This document shows positions 25,359-35,997 of a DNA stretch of 64,000 nt, piece after piece (position 1 is the stretch's first letter; each line of letters opens with the position of its first letter). The DNA comes from HKCCE3408 sp039191215 (GTDB lineage: Bacteria; Pseudomonadota; Alphaproteobacteria; Rhodobacterales; Rhodobacteraceae), in assembly GCA_039191215.1 (NCBI GenBank), contig JBCCXT010000004.1, positions 51,551 to 115,550 on the forward strand, in the 5' to 3' direction. The notes beneath the pieces were generated by a model. The model saw only the letters and a list, made by a program, of their open reading frames with translations. It was not told where the DNA came from and searched no databases. Position numbers and translations under genes: made by a program.

Positions 25359-27230
25359 ATGACCTCCGACGCGCCCCCATCTAAGCCTCTGACAGGCCAC
25401 GCGCTGATCCAATCTTACCTGACGCATCTTTCGCGCAGCCCGGGTGTCTATCGCATGCTTGATGGGCAAAGCCGCGTGCTCTATGTCGGCAAAGCGCGGT
25501 CGTTGCGCAACAGGGTTGCCAATTACGCGTCACCGTCGGGCCACAGCCCGCGCATCGCGCGAATGATCTCGGAAACGGCGTCTATGATGTTTCTGACGAC
25601 GCAGACAGAGACCGAAGCGTTGCTTCTGGAGCAGAACCTGATCAAGCAGCTAAAGCCGCGCTACAATGTGCTGCTGCGCGACGACAAGAGCTTTCCCAAC
25701 ATCCTGGTCTCGGGCGAACATCGCTTTGCCCAGATCAAGAAACATCGCGGCGCTCGGAAAGAGAAGGGGACGTATTTTGGGCCATTCGCCTCGGCCGGTG
25801 CGGTGAACAGGACGCTCAACCAATTGCAGAAGGTTTTTTTGCTGCGCAATTGCTCGGACCCGATGTTTGAGGCGCGCACACGGCCTTGCCTACTGTATCA
25901 GATCAAGCGCTGTTCGGCGCCGTGCGTGGGCTACATCTCAGAGGAAGATTATGCTGCGTCGGTGCAGGACGCGGTTCGGTTTTTGAAGGGCCAATCCACC
26001 GAGATCCAGGAAACCTTGGCGGCCGATATGCAAGCGGCCTCGGACGCGATGGAGTTTGAGCGTGCCGCAGCGATCAGGGATCGGATCCGGGCGCTTACAA
26101 ATGTGCAATCGTCCCAAGGTATCAATCCGCGCGGCGTGTCCGAGGCCGATGTCGTGGCCTTGCATATGGAGGGCGGGCAGGCTTGCGTGCAGGTCTTTTT
26201 CATCCGCGCCAACCAAAACTGGGGGAACAAGGATTTTTATCCGCGTCTGGGCGGGGTCGAGAGCCCAGGCGAAGTGATGGAAGCGTTTTTGGGCCAGTTT
26301 TATGATGATAAAGAACCGCCGAAACAGATCATTCTGAGCACGGGCATAGAAAATGCCGACCTGATGGCCGAAGCGCTGAGCGAGAAACGTGGACGGCGGG
26401 TCGAATTGCTTGTGCCGATGCGGGGTGAGAAGGCCGATTTGCTGGCCGGTGCGGAGCGCAATGCCCGCGAAGCACTGGCGCGGCGCATGGCCGAAAGTGC
26501 AACGCAGTTGAAGCTTCTGCGCGGGCTTTCCGAGGCGTTCGAGCTTGATGGCCCGCCCGAGCGGATCGAGATCTACGACAACAGCCATATCCAGGGCACC
26601 AATGCCGTCGGCGCAATGGTTGTGGCCGGTCCGGACGGGTTTTTGAAAAGCCAATACCGTAAATTTAATATCCGCGGCGAAGATCTGACACCGGGCGATG
26701 ATTTTGGCATGATGAAAGAAGTGCTGACGCGGCGGTTTCAGCGGCTTTTGAAGGAAGATCCGGACCGCGCATCCGGCGCTTGGCCGGATTTGCTGCTGAT
26801 CGATGGCGGGGCTGGGCAGATCAGTGCAGTTTCTGAGATCATGGAGGATCTTGGCGTCGAGGACGTACCATTAATCGGGGTGGCGAAAGGCATTGACCGG
26901 GATGCCGGCAAGGAAGAGTTTCACCGACCCCATGGCCGCCCGTTTGCCTTGCGGCACAATGATCCAGTGCTCTATTTCGTTCAGCGTTTGCGGGATGAAG
27001 CGCATCGCTTTGCAATCGGCGCGCATCGCCAGAAACGTGCGAAAGCTGTTGGTGCAACCCCGCTGGACGAGGTGCCAGGCGTCGGCGCAACCCGTAAACG
27101 TGCCTTGCTCAGTCATTTTGGTTCAGCCAAGGCGGTCAGCCGGGCGGGGCTTGCCGATCTGAAGGCGGTGGAGGGGATTTCCGATGCGCTTGCCGAGACG
27201 ATCTACGATTATTTCCATGATCGCGCATGA
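25359..27230 (+). CDS. uvrC: Excinuclease ABC subunit C
   Basis: A 623-residue nucleotide-excision-repair nuclease that cuts on both sides of a lesion after UvrA/UvrB loading. In order: GIY-YIG domain (SPGVYRMLDG, LYVGKARSLRNRV), the Cys-containing segment (CLLYQIKRCSAPCVGYIS), the UVR motif (about residue 215), the RNase H-like nuclease with IEIYDNSHIQG and LLIDGGAGQ, and the C-terminal double helix-hairpin-helix (VPGVGATRKRALLSHFG). The ATG at 25359 is chosen from the family N-terminus; an upstream TTG at 25314 is also open and no start has a strong ribosome site. Confidence 0.95.
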   Translation: MTSDAPPSKPLTGHALIQSYLTHLSRSPGVYRMLDGQSRVLYVGKARSLRNRVANYASPSGHSPRIARMISETASMMFLTTQTETEALLLEQNLIKQLKPRYNVLLRDDKSFPNILVSGEHRFAQIKKHRGARKEKGTYFGPFASAGAVNRTLNQLQKVFLLRNCSDPMFEARTRPCLLYQIKRCSAPCVGYISEEDYAASVQDAVRFLKGQSTEIQETLAADMQAASDAMEFERAAAIRDRIRALTNVQSSQGINPRGVSEADVVALHMEGGQACVQVFFIRANQNWGNKDFYPRLGGVESPGEVMEAFLGQFYDDKEPPKQIILSTGIENADLMAEALSEKRGRRVELLVPMRGEKADLLAGAERNAREALARRMAESATQLKLLRGLSEAFELDGPPERIEIYDNSHIQGTNAVGAMVVAGPDGFLKSQYRKFNIRGEDLTPGDDFGMMKEVLTRRFQRLLKEDPDRASGAWPDLLLIDGGAGQISAVSEIMEDLGVEDVPLIGVAKGIDRDAGKEEFHRPHGRPFALRHNDPVLYFVQRLRDEAHRFAIGAHRQKRAKAVGATPLDEVPGVGATRKRALLSHFGSAKAVSRAGLADLKAVEGISDALAETIYDYFHDRA

Positions 27231-27243
27231 TAGTGACGGGTGG

Positions 27244-27288
27244 GCGCGGCGCCTCGTGGACCCGCATACGGGCCCCTCGTCACCGCGC
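27244..27288. repeat. Nested-hairpin intergenic repeat, copy 1
   Basis: Outer arms GCGCGG and CCGCGC are complementary; inside them CCCG-CATA-CGGG forms a second hairpin, with the element CTCGT on both sides. The core is almost identical to the copy at 60336-60379. It lies between uvrC and pgsA. Confidence 0.7.
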
Positions 27289-27363
27289 GTTGCCACGACA
27301 CAATTGCAGCGGTTATGGGCGCAGCCCTTTCCCTGGGCCTGACCCTGCGCTACCACGCCAAAG

Positions 27364-28032
27364 ATGACTTGGTCGGTTCCCAATATTCTGACGGTGTTCC
27401 GCCTGCTGGCCTCTCCAGCGGTGGCCCTAGCATTCGTGCTCTTGCCGCGGCCTTTTGCTGACTGGCTGGCCCTTTTCCTTTTTGTCGGCGCCGCGCTGAC
27501 CGATTGGGTCGACGGCGTGATTGCGCGGGCCTGGGGGCAAACCAGCCGCTTCGGCGCCATGTTGGACCCGATCGCCGACAAAGCCATGGTGGTGATCGCG
27601 CTTGCGGTCCTACTGGCGCTTTTTGGGATCAATCTTTGGCTTGCCGTTCCTGTCGCTTTGATCCTTTTCCGGGAAGTTTTTGTCTCCGGCCTGCGGGAAT
27701 ATCTCGGTTCAGTGGCCGGAAACCTGAAGGTCACGAAACTTGCCAAATGGAAGACGTCTGTTCAGATGATTGCCATATCTGCGCTTCTCGCATCGGGCAT
27801 TTTCCAGCACTATTTTGGCATGTGGTCCTGGGGGATGAGCCCCGAAATGGTCGGCCAGGTGCTTGATGGCGCGCTGCCCGATGAGCTTGGCCTGCGTGCG
27901 ATTTGGCAGGCAGCCGTGATCACCACCAATGGCGGTCTGGCGCTTTTATGGCTTGCTGCCCTTTTGACTGTTGTCACCGGGGTCGATTACTTCGTTAAAG
28001 CCCTGCCACATCTAAGAGAGCCTCTGCCATGA
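27364..28032 (+). CDS. pgsA: CDP-diacylglycerol-glycerol-3-phosphate 3-phosphatidyltransferase
   Basis: A 222-residue integral membrane enzyme that makes phosphatidylglycerol phosphate, the first committed step to phosphatidylglycerol. It has the N-terminal PNILTVFRLL motif and the CDP-alcohol signature DWVDGVIARAWGQTSRFGAM..D (D-x2-D-G-x2-A-R-x8-G-x3-D). About five hydrophobic segments are present. Its stop overlaps the moaD start, and the order uvrC-pgsA-moaD-moaE recurs in Rhodobacterales. Confidence 0.93.
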   Translation: MTWSVPNILTVFRLLASPAVALAFVLLPRPFADWLALFLFVGAALTDWVDGVIARAWGQTSRFGAMLDPIADKAMVVIALAVLLALFGINLWLAVPVALILFREVFVSGLREYLGSVAGNLKVTKLAKWKTSVQMIAISALLASGIFQHYFGMWSWGMSPEMVGQVLDGALPDELGLRAIWQAAVITTNGGLALLWLAALLTVVTGVDYFVKALPHLREPLP

Positions 28033-28280
28033 TGCTTGAGCTGCGATATTTTGCCTGGCTGCGTGAGCGTTTAGGCACGGAGCGCGAGGCGGTTGAGACC
28101 GACGCGGCCACTATCGGCGAACTTGTCGCTGAGCTGCGCGCTAAAAGCGACCGCCACGCCCATGTCTTCGCAGATATGAGCGCGATCCGCGCGGCAGTTG
28201 ATCAAGAGCTTGTGGCGATGGATGCGGCGATCGGGGGGGCTCGCGAAGTTGCTTTCTTCCCGCCCATGACCGGTGGGTGA
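28029..28280 (+). CDS. moaD: Molybdopterin synthase sulfur carrier subunit
   Basis: An 83-residue ubiquitin-fold protein ending in PPMTGG, the C-terminal Gly-Gly that carries the thiocarboxylate sulfur donated to precursor Z. The N-terminal strand LELRYFAWLRERLG is typical. It overlaps the pgsA stop (ATGATG start, either Met possible) and overlaps moaE by 8 bp. Confidence 0.93.
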   Translation: MMLELRYFAWLRERLGTEREAVETDAATIGELVAELRAKSDRHAHVFADMSAIRAAVDQELVAMDAAIGGAREVAFFPPMTGG

Positions 28281-28728
28281 CGGCAAGACCATTATCGTCC
28301 AGGCCGCGCCCTTCGATATGGGCGCCGTGTTGAACGCATTTGCCGAAACGACGGATGGCGCCGGGGCGATTGTGAGCTTTTGTGGCGTTGTGCGCGACGT
28401 CGCTGCGGGCGATTTGGAAGCCATGGTGATCGAGCATTATCCCGGCATGACCGAAAAGGCGCTGGCCGCGATCCGCGAGGACGCCCTGAACCGGTTTTCA
28501 CTATCCGCAGCGTTGATCCTGCACCGCTATGGCCACTTGGCGCCGCGGGAGCCGATCATGATGGTGGCGACAGCCGCGCCACACCGAAGTGATGCCTTCG
28601 CGGCGGCCGAATTTCTGATGGATTACCTGAAATCGCGCGCGCCGTTTTGGAAAAAAGAGATCACCGGGCGGGGCGCTGAATGGGTCGCAGCTCAGGACGA
28701 TGATGAAGCAGCCCTGCGGCGTTGGTAG
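28273..28728 (+). CDS. moaE: Molybdopterin synthase catalytic subunit
   Basis: A 151-residue subunit that with MoaD converts precursor Z to molybdopterin. Visible motifs are GAIVSFCGVVRD, LEAMVIEHYPGMTEK, HRYGHLAPREPIMMVA (with the active-site His/Arg) and the C-terminal LKSRAPFWKKE, which includes the conserved Lys pair. The GTG start at 28273 lies inside the end of moaD. Confidence 0.93.
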   Translation: MGDGKTIIVQAAPFDMGAVLNAFAETTDGAGAIVSFCGVVRDVAAGDLEAMVIEHYPGMTEKALAAIREDALNRFSLSAALILHRYGHLAPREPIMMVATAAPHRSDAFAAAEFLMDYLKSRAPFWKKEITGRGAEWVAAQDDDEAALRRW

Positions 28729-28729
28729 C

Positions 28730-29055
28730 TCAGCCCTGGTTTTCAGCCTCGATATAGGTGCGCAATTCCTCGGCCTCTGAACGCGCATCGCGTAGCCCGT
28801 CCATGGCTGCGCGCAATTCGGCCTCGGTTTGGCTAAGCTGATTGGTCAGATCGGCCTCGCGCTGCTGGACGTAGATCAGCGCTTGATCGCGGGTCTCTTC
28901 GGCCTCATGCAGCGCGCGGGCCAACTCATCCATCTCTGACATATCCGCCGGTGAGGCGACGCGGCTGAACCGCTGCACCAGCCAATGCACAAACCAGCCC
29001 AGGCAAAACGCCACAAAAAGGATGACGGCGATGGCCACAACAAACTCAGCTCGGT

Positions 29056-29059
<4 letters not shown>
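28730..29059 (-). CDS. Membrane-anchored coiled-coil protein
   Basis: A 109-residue protein with one N-terminal membrane helix (about residues 7-27) and a long acidic heptad region (about 40-105: LARALHEAEETRDQAL and on) predicted to be a coiled coil. It overlaps the end of the OmpA-family gene by 4 bp, so the two are probably made together and may act in the same envelope structure. I do not recognise a named family. Confidence 0.75.
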
Positions 29060-31125
<2,066 letters not shown>

Positions 31126-31185
31126 CTCTGCCTCCGGTGCATTCCAAGTTTTCTATGGCCTAGCGAATGGGGCCGCTGTTGTCCA

Positions 31186-32157
31186 TCAGACGAAAATGGC
31201 AAGTGCAAAGAGGCCGGCGGAGATCAGCCCGGCATCGCGGTTGGATCGGAACAGGCGTTTGCACATCTCGGGGTCGCCGATGTCGAGCTGGCGGAGCTGC
31301 CAGGCCATGTGCCATCCGAAAGCCCAGGCCGCGGCCAGACCCACCACCAGCGCAAGCGGGCTGGCCGTTGGCGTCAGCGCCAGGATGACCGCGGCGGCCA
31401 TCAGCACAACCGACAGGATGAGAAAGGCTTGCAGCCATCCCTCGGTCTGCGCGCCAAATAGCCGGGCCGTCGATTTCACGCCGATCAGGGCGTCGTCCTC
31501 GATATCCTGGTGGGCGTAGATCGTGTCATAAAACAGCGTCCAGGCAATGCCCGAAAGATACAGCAGTACGGGTGCCGCACTCAGGCTGCCGCTATGGGCG
31601 GCCCAGGCCAAAAGCGCACCCCAGTTGAAGGCAATGCCAAGAAAGACCTGCGGCCACCAGGTAAACCGCTTGGCGAACGGATAAATCGCCACCGGGATCA
31701 GAGACGCGACGCCTAGGGCGATGGCAGTGGGGTGGAAGGTTAGCAGGATCGCAAAGGCCAGCAGGCTTTGCGCGATGGCCCAGGCGAGTGCCTGGCGCGC
31801 GGTGACCTGACCGGCGGGCAGGGGCCGCGACTGCGTCCGCGCGACGCTGGCATCGATCTTTTGGTCAGCCAGATCATTCCAGGTGCAGCCCGCGCCGCGC
31901 ATCAAGAACGCGCCCAATGCACAGCCGAGCGCGATCCAGGCATCTCCCCAATTGGGCCCGGCAGGATCAGCCGCAATCGCAAGTGCAAGGCCGGACCAAC
32001 ACGGCAAAAGCAGCAGCCAGGTGCCAATCGGCCTGTCAGCGCGCGACAGGCGCAGATACGGCCGCCAGGGCCGCGGCGCGTAGCGGTCGACCCAGTTGGC
32101 GGTATAGGCGTCGGCGACCTGGCCGTCGGCCTCTGGCATTCCGTCAGGCGCGCTCAT
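31186..32157 (-). CDS. ubiA: 4-hydroxybenzoate octaprenyltransferase
   Basis: A 323-residue membrane prenyltransferase of ubiquinone synthesis. After a hydrophilic N-terminus come RLSRADRPIGTWLLLLPCW, the first Asp-rich motif NDLADQKIDASVARTQSRPL (NDxxDxxxD) and the second, YDTIYAHQDIEDD, both of which bind the Mg-diphosphate, with about eight membrane helices. The ATG at 32157 has AAGGAA just upstream. The divergent rsmE start codon is only 12 bp away. Confidence 0.94.
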   Translation of the reverse strand: MSAPDGMPEADGQVADAYTANWVDRYAPRPWRPYLRLSRADRPIGTWLLLLPCWSGLALAIAADPAGPNWGDAWIALGCALGAFLMRGAGCTWNDLADQKIDASVARTQSRPLPAGQVTARQALAWAIAQSLLAFAILLTFHPTAIALGVASLIPVAIYPFAKRFTWWPQVFLGIAFNWGALLAWAAHSGSLSAAPVLLYLSGIAWTLFYDTIYAHQDIEDDALIGVKSTARLFGAQTEGWLQAFLILSVVLMAAAVILALTPTASPLALVVGLAAAWAFGWHMAWQLRQLDIGDPEMCKRLFRSNRDAGLISAGLFALAIFV

Positions 32158-32169
32158 AGGTTCCTTTCC
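32158..32169. promoter_or_regulatory. 12-bp gap between divergent ubiA and rsmE start codons
   Basis: Only 12 bp separate the two start codons, so each ribosome site overlaps the other gene's start area and both promoters must lie inside the opposite coding sequence, producing overlapping 5' transcripts. No -10/-35 elements could be assigned. Confidence 0.5.
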
Positions 32170-32895
32170 ATGGCCCAAACCCCGAAAATCCGCCTCTATG
32201 TAGACCATTCCCTGGCCGACCGCGAACGGGTCGTGCTGTCGCGGGATCAGGCGCATTATCTGTTTGGCGTGATGCGGCTGCGGCCAGGCGATGCGGTGGC
32301 GCTGATCAATGGCCGAGACGGCGAGTGGCATGCCGAAGTGGCCGAGGCAAGCAAGCGTGGCGGCGCCTTGGTAGTGGGCGCGCAGCTTCGTGCGCTGCAG
32401 GTTCCGCCTGATCTGTGGCTGCTTTTTGCGCCGATCAAAAAGGCGCGCACCGATTTCATCGTCGAAAAAGCGGCAGAGATGGGGGTGGCGCACATCTTGC
32501 CGGTCGGCACCGATTTCACCAATGCCGAACGCATCCGCCGAGATCGGCTTCAGGCCCATGTGATCGAGGCGGTTGAGCAATGCGGTGGTACGTTTGTGCC
32601 GGAAGTGGCGGACCTTCAGCCGCTGGCGCCGCTTCTGGCCGCCTGGCCCAAAGACAGGCATCTGATCTTTGCCGACGAGGCGCTCGTCGGCACAAAAAAA
32701 GCACCACCGCCCCGTGCTGAAACCTGGGCCATCCTGATCGGACCCGAAGGCGGTTTTTCCGAGGCTGAGCGTGCGCGGTTGCACGCCATGCCTTGGGTCA
32801 CGCCGATCTCGCTTGGGCCGCGGATCTTGCGCGCCGATACGGCCGCTGTCGCTGCGCTGACACTCTTTCAGGCGCAATTCGGGGATTGGCAATGA
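32170..32895 (+). CDS. rsmE: 16S rRNA (uracil-1498-N3)-methyltransferase
   Basis: A 241-residue SPOUT methyltransferase. The PUA-like N-terminal part contains HYLFGVMRLRPGDAV; the catalytic knot region is recognised by IKKARTDFIVEKAAEMGV, LIGPEGGFSEAE and LGPRILRADTAAVAAL, the SAM-binding trefoil knot. The ATG at 32170 is inside a longer open frame that has no family similarity upstream. Its stop overlaps the following gene's ATG. Confidence 0.94.
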   Translation: MAQTPKIRLYVDHSLADRERVVLSRDQAHYLFGVMRLRPGDAVALINGRDGEWHAEVAEASKRGGALVVGAQLRALQVPPDLWLLFAPIKKARTDFIVEKAAEMGVAHILPVGTDFTNAERIRRDRLQAHVIEAVEQCGGTFVPEVADLQPLAPLLAAWPKDRHLIFADEALVGTKKAPPPRAETWAILIGPEGGFSEAERARLHAMPWVTPISLGPRILRADTAAVAALTLFQAQFGDWQ

Positions 32896-33698
32896 TCCGC
32901 CTGGCCCAGCCACCTGATGCAAGCGCGATCGAGCAATTTCTCGCGCCCTATGCCGATACCTCGATGTTTCTGCGCGGTAATCGCGAAGCACACGGCTTGG
33001 GCCAGTCGGATCTTGCCCATTCGACTGATTTCCACCTTCGGAAGATAGCCGGCATGCTCAGGGCGGTCTTTGGCCTGACCCGGGACAGGTATTTGCTGGC
33101 ACAGGCGCCCGATGATCTGCCAGACGCCTCTGATGCGTTTGCCAAATCGATTGCCGGTCGCCAAGTGCAGGGCATGCCTGGCATCGCCGTGGGTGATCTG
33201 TCGCTCAATAAAACCGAGCCGCGTTACCGGCTGGATTTGGCCGAATTGGACCCCGGCCCGGCTGTGATCCGCGCGCCCGACGCCGGTGATGTCGCGCGTC
33301 TTACAGATTGGTTTCGCGACTATGTGATTGAGACCAACACCGTGCCGGGCGGTGAGACGGCCACGCAAGCCGCGCGCCGTCGAGCCGAAGGCGCCCCGCA
33401 CGGCCCCTTGAGCCTGATGATCGAAAACGGTGTGTCGACCGCGACGGCTGCGCTGAATGCGCACGTCGCTGACATGGTCCAGCTTGGCGGCGTTTATGGG
33501 CCGTCTGATCTGCGCCGCGCCGGGCGGGGACGGCCGGTGCTGGCCGCGCATCTGGCCGACGCACGCGACAAAGGCGCGCGCGCAGCCATCCTTTTTGCCG
33601 CCAGCCAAGCTGTGGCCCGCGCCTATGAGGCCATCGGGTTTTGCTTGATCGGGAACTACAAGCTGGCCCTACTGCGCACACCGCTTGAGGTGGTTTGA
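32892..33698 (+). CDS. GNAT-family acetyltransferase
   Basis: A 268-residue protein. The C-terminal half has the acetyl-CoA-binding pattern VQLGGVYGPSDLRRAGRGRPVLAAHL (a V-x-GVYxxxxxRxxGxG variant) and a final AxxxYEAIGF element, as in GNAT enzymes; the N-terminal half is a degenerate repeat of the fold. It is coupled to rsmE by an ATGA overlap. The substrate is unknown. Confidence 0.75.
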   Translation: MIRLAQPPDASAIEQFLAPYADTSMFLRGNREAHGLGQSDLAHSTDFHLRKIAGMLRAVFGLTRDRYLLAQAPDDLPDASDAFAKSIAGRQVQGMPGIAVGDLSLNKTEPRYRLDLAELDPGPAVIRAPDAGDVARLTDWFRDYVIETNTVPGGETATQAARRRAEGAPHGPLSLMIENGVSTATAALNAHVADMVQLGGVYGPSDLRRAGRGRPVLAAHLADARDKGARAAILFAASQAVARAYEAIGFCLIGNYKLALLRTPLEVV

Positions 33699-34216
33699 TG
33701 AGCTTCGTGCGCCCTGAACTTGCCGCCAGCTTGCGCCGTTGGCGCGAAGTGCTGACCCTAATCGCTTTGGCGCTGATCGGTCTATGGATCGCGCTTCGGC
33801 CCGGCTTTTTTCTACCGATTGCCGGCTGGGTGATGGTCGCGGGCGCTGTGATCCTGCTGCCAGCTTCCATCCGGCGCGCGCGGTTCCAGCCCGGCAATGA
33901 GGGCCCGGGCGTTGTGAAGGTCTCCGAAGGGCGCATCGCCTATCTTGGCCCTGTGACCGGCGGCACCGCATCGCTTTATGAAATCGATGTCTTGGCGCTT
34001 TGTATTAGCGACGGTTTACGGGTTTGGCGGCTAAGCACCGGACCTGACGTGCTTGATGTTCCGGTCGACGCACTTGGCGGCGATCAACTCTTTGACGCCT
34101 TTGTGCGCTTGCCCGGGCTTTCGGCAGACAGGCTGTTGGCGGCGACACGCGCGCCGGCCGAAACCGAGATCACGCTTTGGCGACGGCACCAGGCCCCTGC
34201 CTTGACACCGACTTGA
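33698..34216 (+). CDS. Hypothetical membrane protein
   Basis: A 172-residue protein with two adjacent hydrophobic segments (about residues 18-55) and a soluble C-terminal domain of about 110 residues containing PGVVKVSEGRIAYLGPVTGG, reminiscent of a small beta-rich domain. The ATG at 33698 overlaps the preceding stop by one base. No named family was recognised. It lies between the GNAT gene and gshA in an unbroken plus-strand run. Confidence 0.7.
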   Translation: MSFVRPELAASLRRWREVLTLIALALIGLWIALRPGFFLPIAGWVMVAGAVILLPASIRRARFQPGNEGPGVVKVSEGRIAYLGPVTGGTASLYEIDVLALCISDGLRVWRLSTGPDVLDVPVDALGGDQLFDAFVRLPGLSADRLLAATRAPAETEITLWRRHQAPALTPT

Positions 34217-34267
34217 GCCCGGTCCACCAGTTCTATCCTCATAAGGCCGCCCAAGGACGCGAAAGCC

Positions 34268-35638
34268 ATGTCGATCCCCCAATCCGGCGGTGCTCCGATC
34301 GAAAGCCATGCCGATCTTGCCGCCTATATTGAAGCCGGGTGTAAGCCGAAAGAGGCCTGGCGCATCGGCACCGAGCACGAGAAATTTGGCTATTGCAAAG
34401 AGACACTGGCGCCGTTGCCCTATGAGGGCGAACGCTCAATCCGCGCCGTGCTGCAGGGCCTGGCCGAGCGCTACGGCTGGCAGCCGCTGGCTGAGGGCGG
34501 CCATCTCATTGGGTTGGAAAAGGACGGCGCCAATATCAGCCTGGAACCGGGCGGTGCCTTGGAGCTTTCAGGCGCCCCGCTGGAGACGATCCACCAGACC
34601 TGCGACGAGGTGAACGTGCATCTGGCCGAGGTGAAATCCGTGGCCGATGAGATCGGTGTGGGATTCATCGGGTTGGGTGCCGCACCCATCTGGCGGCACG
34701 AGGACATGCCCCTGATGCCAAAGGGCCGCTACAAGCTGATGGACGCCTATATGCAAAAGGTGGGCGAGACCGGCACGACCATGATGCGGCGGACCTGCAC
34801 TGTTCAGGTCAACCTCGATTTCGGAACTGAGGCCGACATGGTCCAGAAAATGCGTGTGGCTTTGGCCCTGCAACCCGTCGCAACCGCGCTTTTTGCCAAT
34901 TCGCCGTTCTTTGAGGGCAAGCCGAACGGGCACAAAAGTTGGCGCAGCCGGGTCTGGCGCCACCTTGATGCCGACCGCACGGGCATGCTGCCTTTTGTCT
35001 TTGAAGATGGCTTCGGATTTGAGGCCTGGGTAGACTATGCACTTGATGTGCCAATGTATTTTGTCTATCGCGACGGGGCCTATATCGATGCGCTCGGCAT
35101 GTCGTTTCGCGATTTTCTCAAAGGTGAATTGCCAGCGCTCCCAGGTGAGACGCCGTTGATCTCGGACTGGGCTGATCACCTAACAACCGTCTTCCCAGAG
35201 GCCCGCGTGAAGCGCTTCATCGAGATGCGCGGCGCTGATGGCGGCCCCTGGCGGCGGCTTTGTGCGCTGCCTGCATTATGGGTCGGGCTGATCTATGACC
35301 AGGGCGCACTTGATGCCGCATGGGATCTGGTTAAAGGCTGGGATGCACCGACGCGCGAGGCGCTGCGGGTTGAGGCATCGCGGGCTGGATTACAGGCTCA
35401 GGCAGGCGGGGTATCGATGTACGACGTCGCGCGCGAGGTGCTGGCAATCGCCGAGGCCGGGCTGGCAGCGCGCGCGCAGCCCGGTGCCGATGGCTTGATC
35501 CCCGATGAGACCCACTTCCTGAACGCGCTGCGCGACAGTATCGAAAGCAAACAGGTCCCAGCAGACGAGCTGCTGGCCCGCTATCACGGCGATTGGGCGG
35601 GTGACCTGCGCCGAATTTACGGCGATTACAGCTATTAG
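34268..35638 (+). CDS. gshA: Glutamate-cysteine ligase
   Basis: A 456-residue enzyme of the alphaproteobacterial/plant-type glutamate-cysteine ligase group, catalysing the first step of glutathione synthesis. Recognisable segments are IGTEHEKFGY near the N-terminus, ISLEPGGALELSGAPLETIHQTCDEV, MMRRTCTVQVNLDF, and the SWRSRVWRHLDADRTGMLPF and FRDFLKGELPALPGE blocks. The length is as expected for this class. An AAGGAC lies about 10 bases before the ATG. Confidence 0.93.
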   Translation: MSIPQSGGAPIESHADLAAYIEAGCKPKEAWRIGTEHEKFGYCKETLAPLPYEGERSIRAVLQGLAERYGWQPLAEGGHLIGLEKDGANISLEPGGALELSGAPLETIHQTCDEVNVHLAEVKSVADEIGVGFIGLGAAPIWRHEDMPLMPKGRYKLMDAYMQKVGETGTTMMRRTCTVQVNLDFGTEADMVQKMRVALALQPVATALFANSPFFEGKPNGHKSWRSRVWRHLDADRTGMLPFVFEDGFGFEAWVDYALDVPMYFVYRDGAYIDALGMSFRDFLKGELPALPGETPLISDWADHLTTVFPEARVKRFIEMRGADGGPWRRLCALPALWVGLIYDQGALDAAWDLVKGWDAPTREALRVEASRAGLQAQAGGVSMYDVAREVLAIAEAGLAARAQPGADGLIPDETHFLNALRDSIESKQVPADELLARYHGDWAGDLRRIYGDYSY

Positions 35639-35748
35639 TGCGGTCGCTGCATTTGGCCGGTGAAGATGTCAGCGGCGCCGACTTGTGCATCCGGCGCGAT
35701 TGGCGGATGCTGACCCTACGTCACCTGCACCAACTTACGAGTCGTCTC

Positions 35749-35997
35749 ATGCGAGAATTCTTCATCAATGCTTTGGAAACCCTGATCACCGTGATCGTCG
35801 CACTTGGCGCGGTTGGGCTTTTGATCGCCACGGTTAGTGCCCTGATCCAGCAGGGCTTTTTGGTCGCGCTTGGGATACTTATTGGCGGGTCGCTTTACCT
35901 AATTGTGCTTGCCGGTTTCATCTATCTGGCACTTGGCATTCATGCGAATACAAAGCGCAGCGCGGAATTGCTGGAGCAGATGGCCAGCCGCACTTGA
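35749..35997 (+). CDS. Small two-helix membrane protein
   Basis: An 82-residue protein made of two hydrophobic helices (about residues 9-32 and 37-60) and a short polar C-terminus. I chose the ATG at 35749 because residues encoded upstream in the longer open frame do not look like a protein N-terminus. It converges with the haloalkane dehalogenase gene with no gap. The function is unknown. Confidence 0.6.
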   Translation: MREFFINALETLITVIVALGAVGLLIATVSALIQQGFLVALGILIGGSLYLIVLAGFIYLALGIHANTKRSAELLEQMASRT

